Assembly (NCBI RefSeq): GCF_947495995.1
Contig: NZ_CANMAX010000002.1
Location: 558,001 to 622,000, forward strand
DNA from: an uncultured Tenacibaculum sp.
GTDB lineage: Bacteria > Bacteroidota > Bacteroidia > Flavobacteriales > Flavobacteriaceae
Direction of reading: 5' to 3'
Length of the DNA: 64,000 nt
The translations under genes were made by a program, and so were the position numbers. Shown here piece by piece: positions 62,730 to 64,000 of the stretch (positions within the stretch are counted from its first letter, which is position 1; every line of letters begins with the position of its first letter). The notes beneath the pieces were generated by a model, which was not told the DNA's origin, made no database searches, and saw only the letters and a list, made by a program, of their open reading frames with translations.

Positions 62730-62760
62730 TTAAAAATCTGATTTAATTTTCTTTTTCATT

Positions 62761-63516
62761 TTAAATTCGAACTGGAATATTCTGATTTTGTAATTCCTGT
62801 TTTAACTCAGGAATTGGAATTTCTCCGAAGTGAAAAACACTAGCTGCTAATGCTGCATCTGATTTTCCTTCTATAAACGTATCTACAAAATGTTGAACAG
62901 AACCTGCACCTCCAGAAGCAATAATTGGAATATTTAACTCTTCTGATAATTTCGCTAAGGCTTTATTAGCAAAACCTGCTTTAGTTCCGTCGTTATCCAT
63001 AGAAGTGAATAAGATTTCTCCTGCACCTCTTTCTTCTACTTCTTTAGCCCAATCGAAAAGATTTAATTCTGTAGGAATTGTTCCTCCTGCTAAATGTACT
63101 TTCCATTCTCCATCAATCTGTTTAGCATCTATGGCTACAACTACACATTGACTTCCGAATTTTTGAGATAATTCATTTACCAGTTCTGGTCTTTTTACTG
63201 CTGATGAATTGATAGAAACTTTATCTGCGCCGCATTTTAACAATGCATCTACATGTTCTACAGAAGAAATTCCTCCACCAACTGTAAATGGAATATTTAC
63301 TTGTGCGGCAACTTTTTCTACCATATCTAAAGTAGTTCCTCTGTTTTCTAACGTAGCTGCAATATCTAAAAACACCAATTCGTCGGCTCCTATTTCTGCA
63401 TATTGTTTAGCCAATACAACCGGATCACCAGCGTCTATTAAATTAACGAAATTGACACCTTTTACAGTTCTTCCGTTTTTTATATCTAAACAAGGAATAA
63501 TTCTTTTTGTTAACAT
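62761..63516 (-). CDS. hisF: Imidazole glycerol phosphate synthase subunit HisF
   Basis: The 251-residue TIM barrel has [20 protein letters not shown], the two phosphate sites (VGGGIS and ASGGAGS) and the catalytic Asp residues in IPCLD and SMDNDGTK. It makes imidazole glycerol phosphate and AICAR with HisH. It is one base downstream of the DinB gene. Confidence 0.97.
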   Translation of the reverse strand: MLTKRIIPCLDIKNGRTVKGVNFVNLIDAGDPVVLAKQYAEIGADELVFLDIAATLENRGTTLDMVEKVAAQVNIPFTVGGGISSVEHVDALLKCGADKVSINSSAVKRPELVNELSQKFGSQCVVVAIDAKQIDGEWKVHLAGGTIPTELNLFDWAKEVEERGAGEILFTSMDNDGTKAGFANKALAKLSEELNIPIIASGGAGSVQHFVDTFIEGKSDAALAASVFHFGEIPIPELKQELQNQNIPVRI

Positions 63517-63517
63517 G

Positions 63518-64000
63518 TTACTGTTTATTTTTTACTGTTAAATCGATACCATCGTAAAATCCAAGATCTTTATTTTTTAATTGCTTAATCCAAAATGCAA
63601 TTTGACCAGTGTGATAAGAATAATGTTCTGTAACATGAATTACTATTCCTATTCCTGAAAAATTAAAACCTTGCACTTCTCTTTTTCTTAAATATTCTTC
63701 TTGAGAAGTTTCTAAAATAATACGTTTTGCTTCTTGTACTGTTGCCGAAAGTTTACTTAATAATTCTGCTTTAGTATATCCTTCTTCTGTTGAAAATTCT
63801 ATATCTCTATTTCTTTGATCTTCTTTATTCCCTAGAGAAGCAATGGCATACTGAGTTATATTTCCACAAAGGTGTAAAATCAAATTACCAATACTATTTG
63901 ATGATTGATTAAAACGTTTCCACACATCTTCTTCGGAAATTAAAGCCAGAGATTTCATGTTCATTCTTGAACTTTCGTCAAGTCTAAAAATGATTTGCTC
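63518..64000 (-). CDS. DinB/DUF1572 family protein (5' end cut by window edge)
   Basis: The frame is open beyond the ATG at 63964 to the window edge and reads [20 protein letters not shown], which fits the first helix of the family, so the true start is outside. The visible part has [20 protein letters not shown] (first metal His) and [20 protein letters not shown] (the later two His). It is probably a metal-binding four-helix protein, possibly a thiol-dependent transferase. Confidence 0.85.
   Translation of the reverse strand, partial: EQIIFRLDESSRMNMKSLALISEEDVWKRFNQSSNSIGNLILHLCGNITQYAIASLGNKEDQRNRDIEFSTEEGYTKAELLSKLSATVQEAKRIILETSQEEYLRKREVQGFNFSGIGIVIHVTEHYSYHTGQIAFWIKQLKNKDLGFYDGIDLTVKNKQ

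Overview
The window is AT-rich, gene-dense chromosome from a member of the Bacteroidetes, most likely a marine Flavobacteriaceae close to Tenacibaculum or Polaribacter. The signs are Bacteroidetes-type promoters (TAnnTTTG -7 boxes), weak Shine-Dalgarno sequences, a short 287-residue primary sigma factor, TonB-dependent receptors with carboxypeptidase-like N-terminal domains, an ECF sigma/FecR/STN-receptor trio and a type IX secretion tail. I saw no tRNA, rRNA, CRISPR array, phage or insertion sequence.

Layout. (1) 1-9388, minus strand: a light and oxidative damage cluster. A TetR-like regulator, an ABC1/UbiB kinase, a flavin reductase, an SDR/DUF2867 protein, a 47-residue DUF2256 zinc-ribbon protein, a DASH cryptochrome and an FeS-BCP-type photolyase that has lost its cluster cysteines are packed with gaps of 0-3 bp or overlaps. 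After a 100-bp-scale repeat come a third photolyase-like gene, an orphan protein and a DUF2805 protein. (2) 9488-14660, plus: TetR, an ABC exporter with a degenerate ATPase, HlyD and TolC proteins, ended by a strong bidirectional terminator. (3) 14683-28409: a double TonB_C protein, LysM, TRIC channel, DEAD-box helicase, thioesterase, MATE pump, a TetR/SDR pair with matching palindromic operators, a Gly-rich exported protein, DMT transporter, cold-shock protein, ribosomal protein S21, the primary sigma factor, a NYN-LOTUS protein and YchF. (4) 28512-36117, plus: ECF sigma factor, FecR, STN-type TonB receptor and a second TonB receptor. (5) 36140-45370: methyltransferase, ferredoxin, acyl-CoA reductase, serC, serA-like, DUF1015, YggS, an exonuclease/GIY-YIG fusion, a potassium channel and miaA.

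(6) 45371-48720 holds the most unusual signal. A LytS-type histidine kinase and a LytTR response regulator, with an orphan membrane-anchored gene in front, are flanked on both sides by two homologous non-coding elements in the same (+) orientation. Each has CACTCAATA-type direct repeats at exactly 21-bp spacing ending 4 bp before a -33 TTG, an N20 spacer, an identical TACATTTG -7 box, an A/G-rich body almost without C that shares a 40-nt identical core, and a hairpin terminator with a shared GCTATG loop. I read them as sibling small RNAs probably switched on by the neighbouring LytTR regulator; the link to the regulator is inference.

(7) 48721-64000: a class D beta-lactamase-like lipoprotein, a prolyl oligopeptidase, a MoxR-like ATPase/VWA pair, DUF1853, a candidate 37-residue membrane peptide, a DMT transporter, RlmI-like methyltransferase, an old yellow enzyme, DUF3841, a glycerophosphodiesterase with a type IX tail, and the end of the histidine operon (hisF, two small genes, hisIE), with a DinB-family gene running off the right edge.
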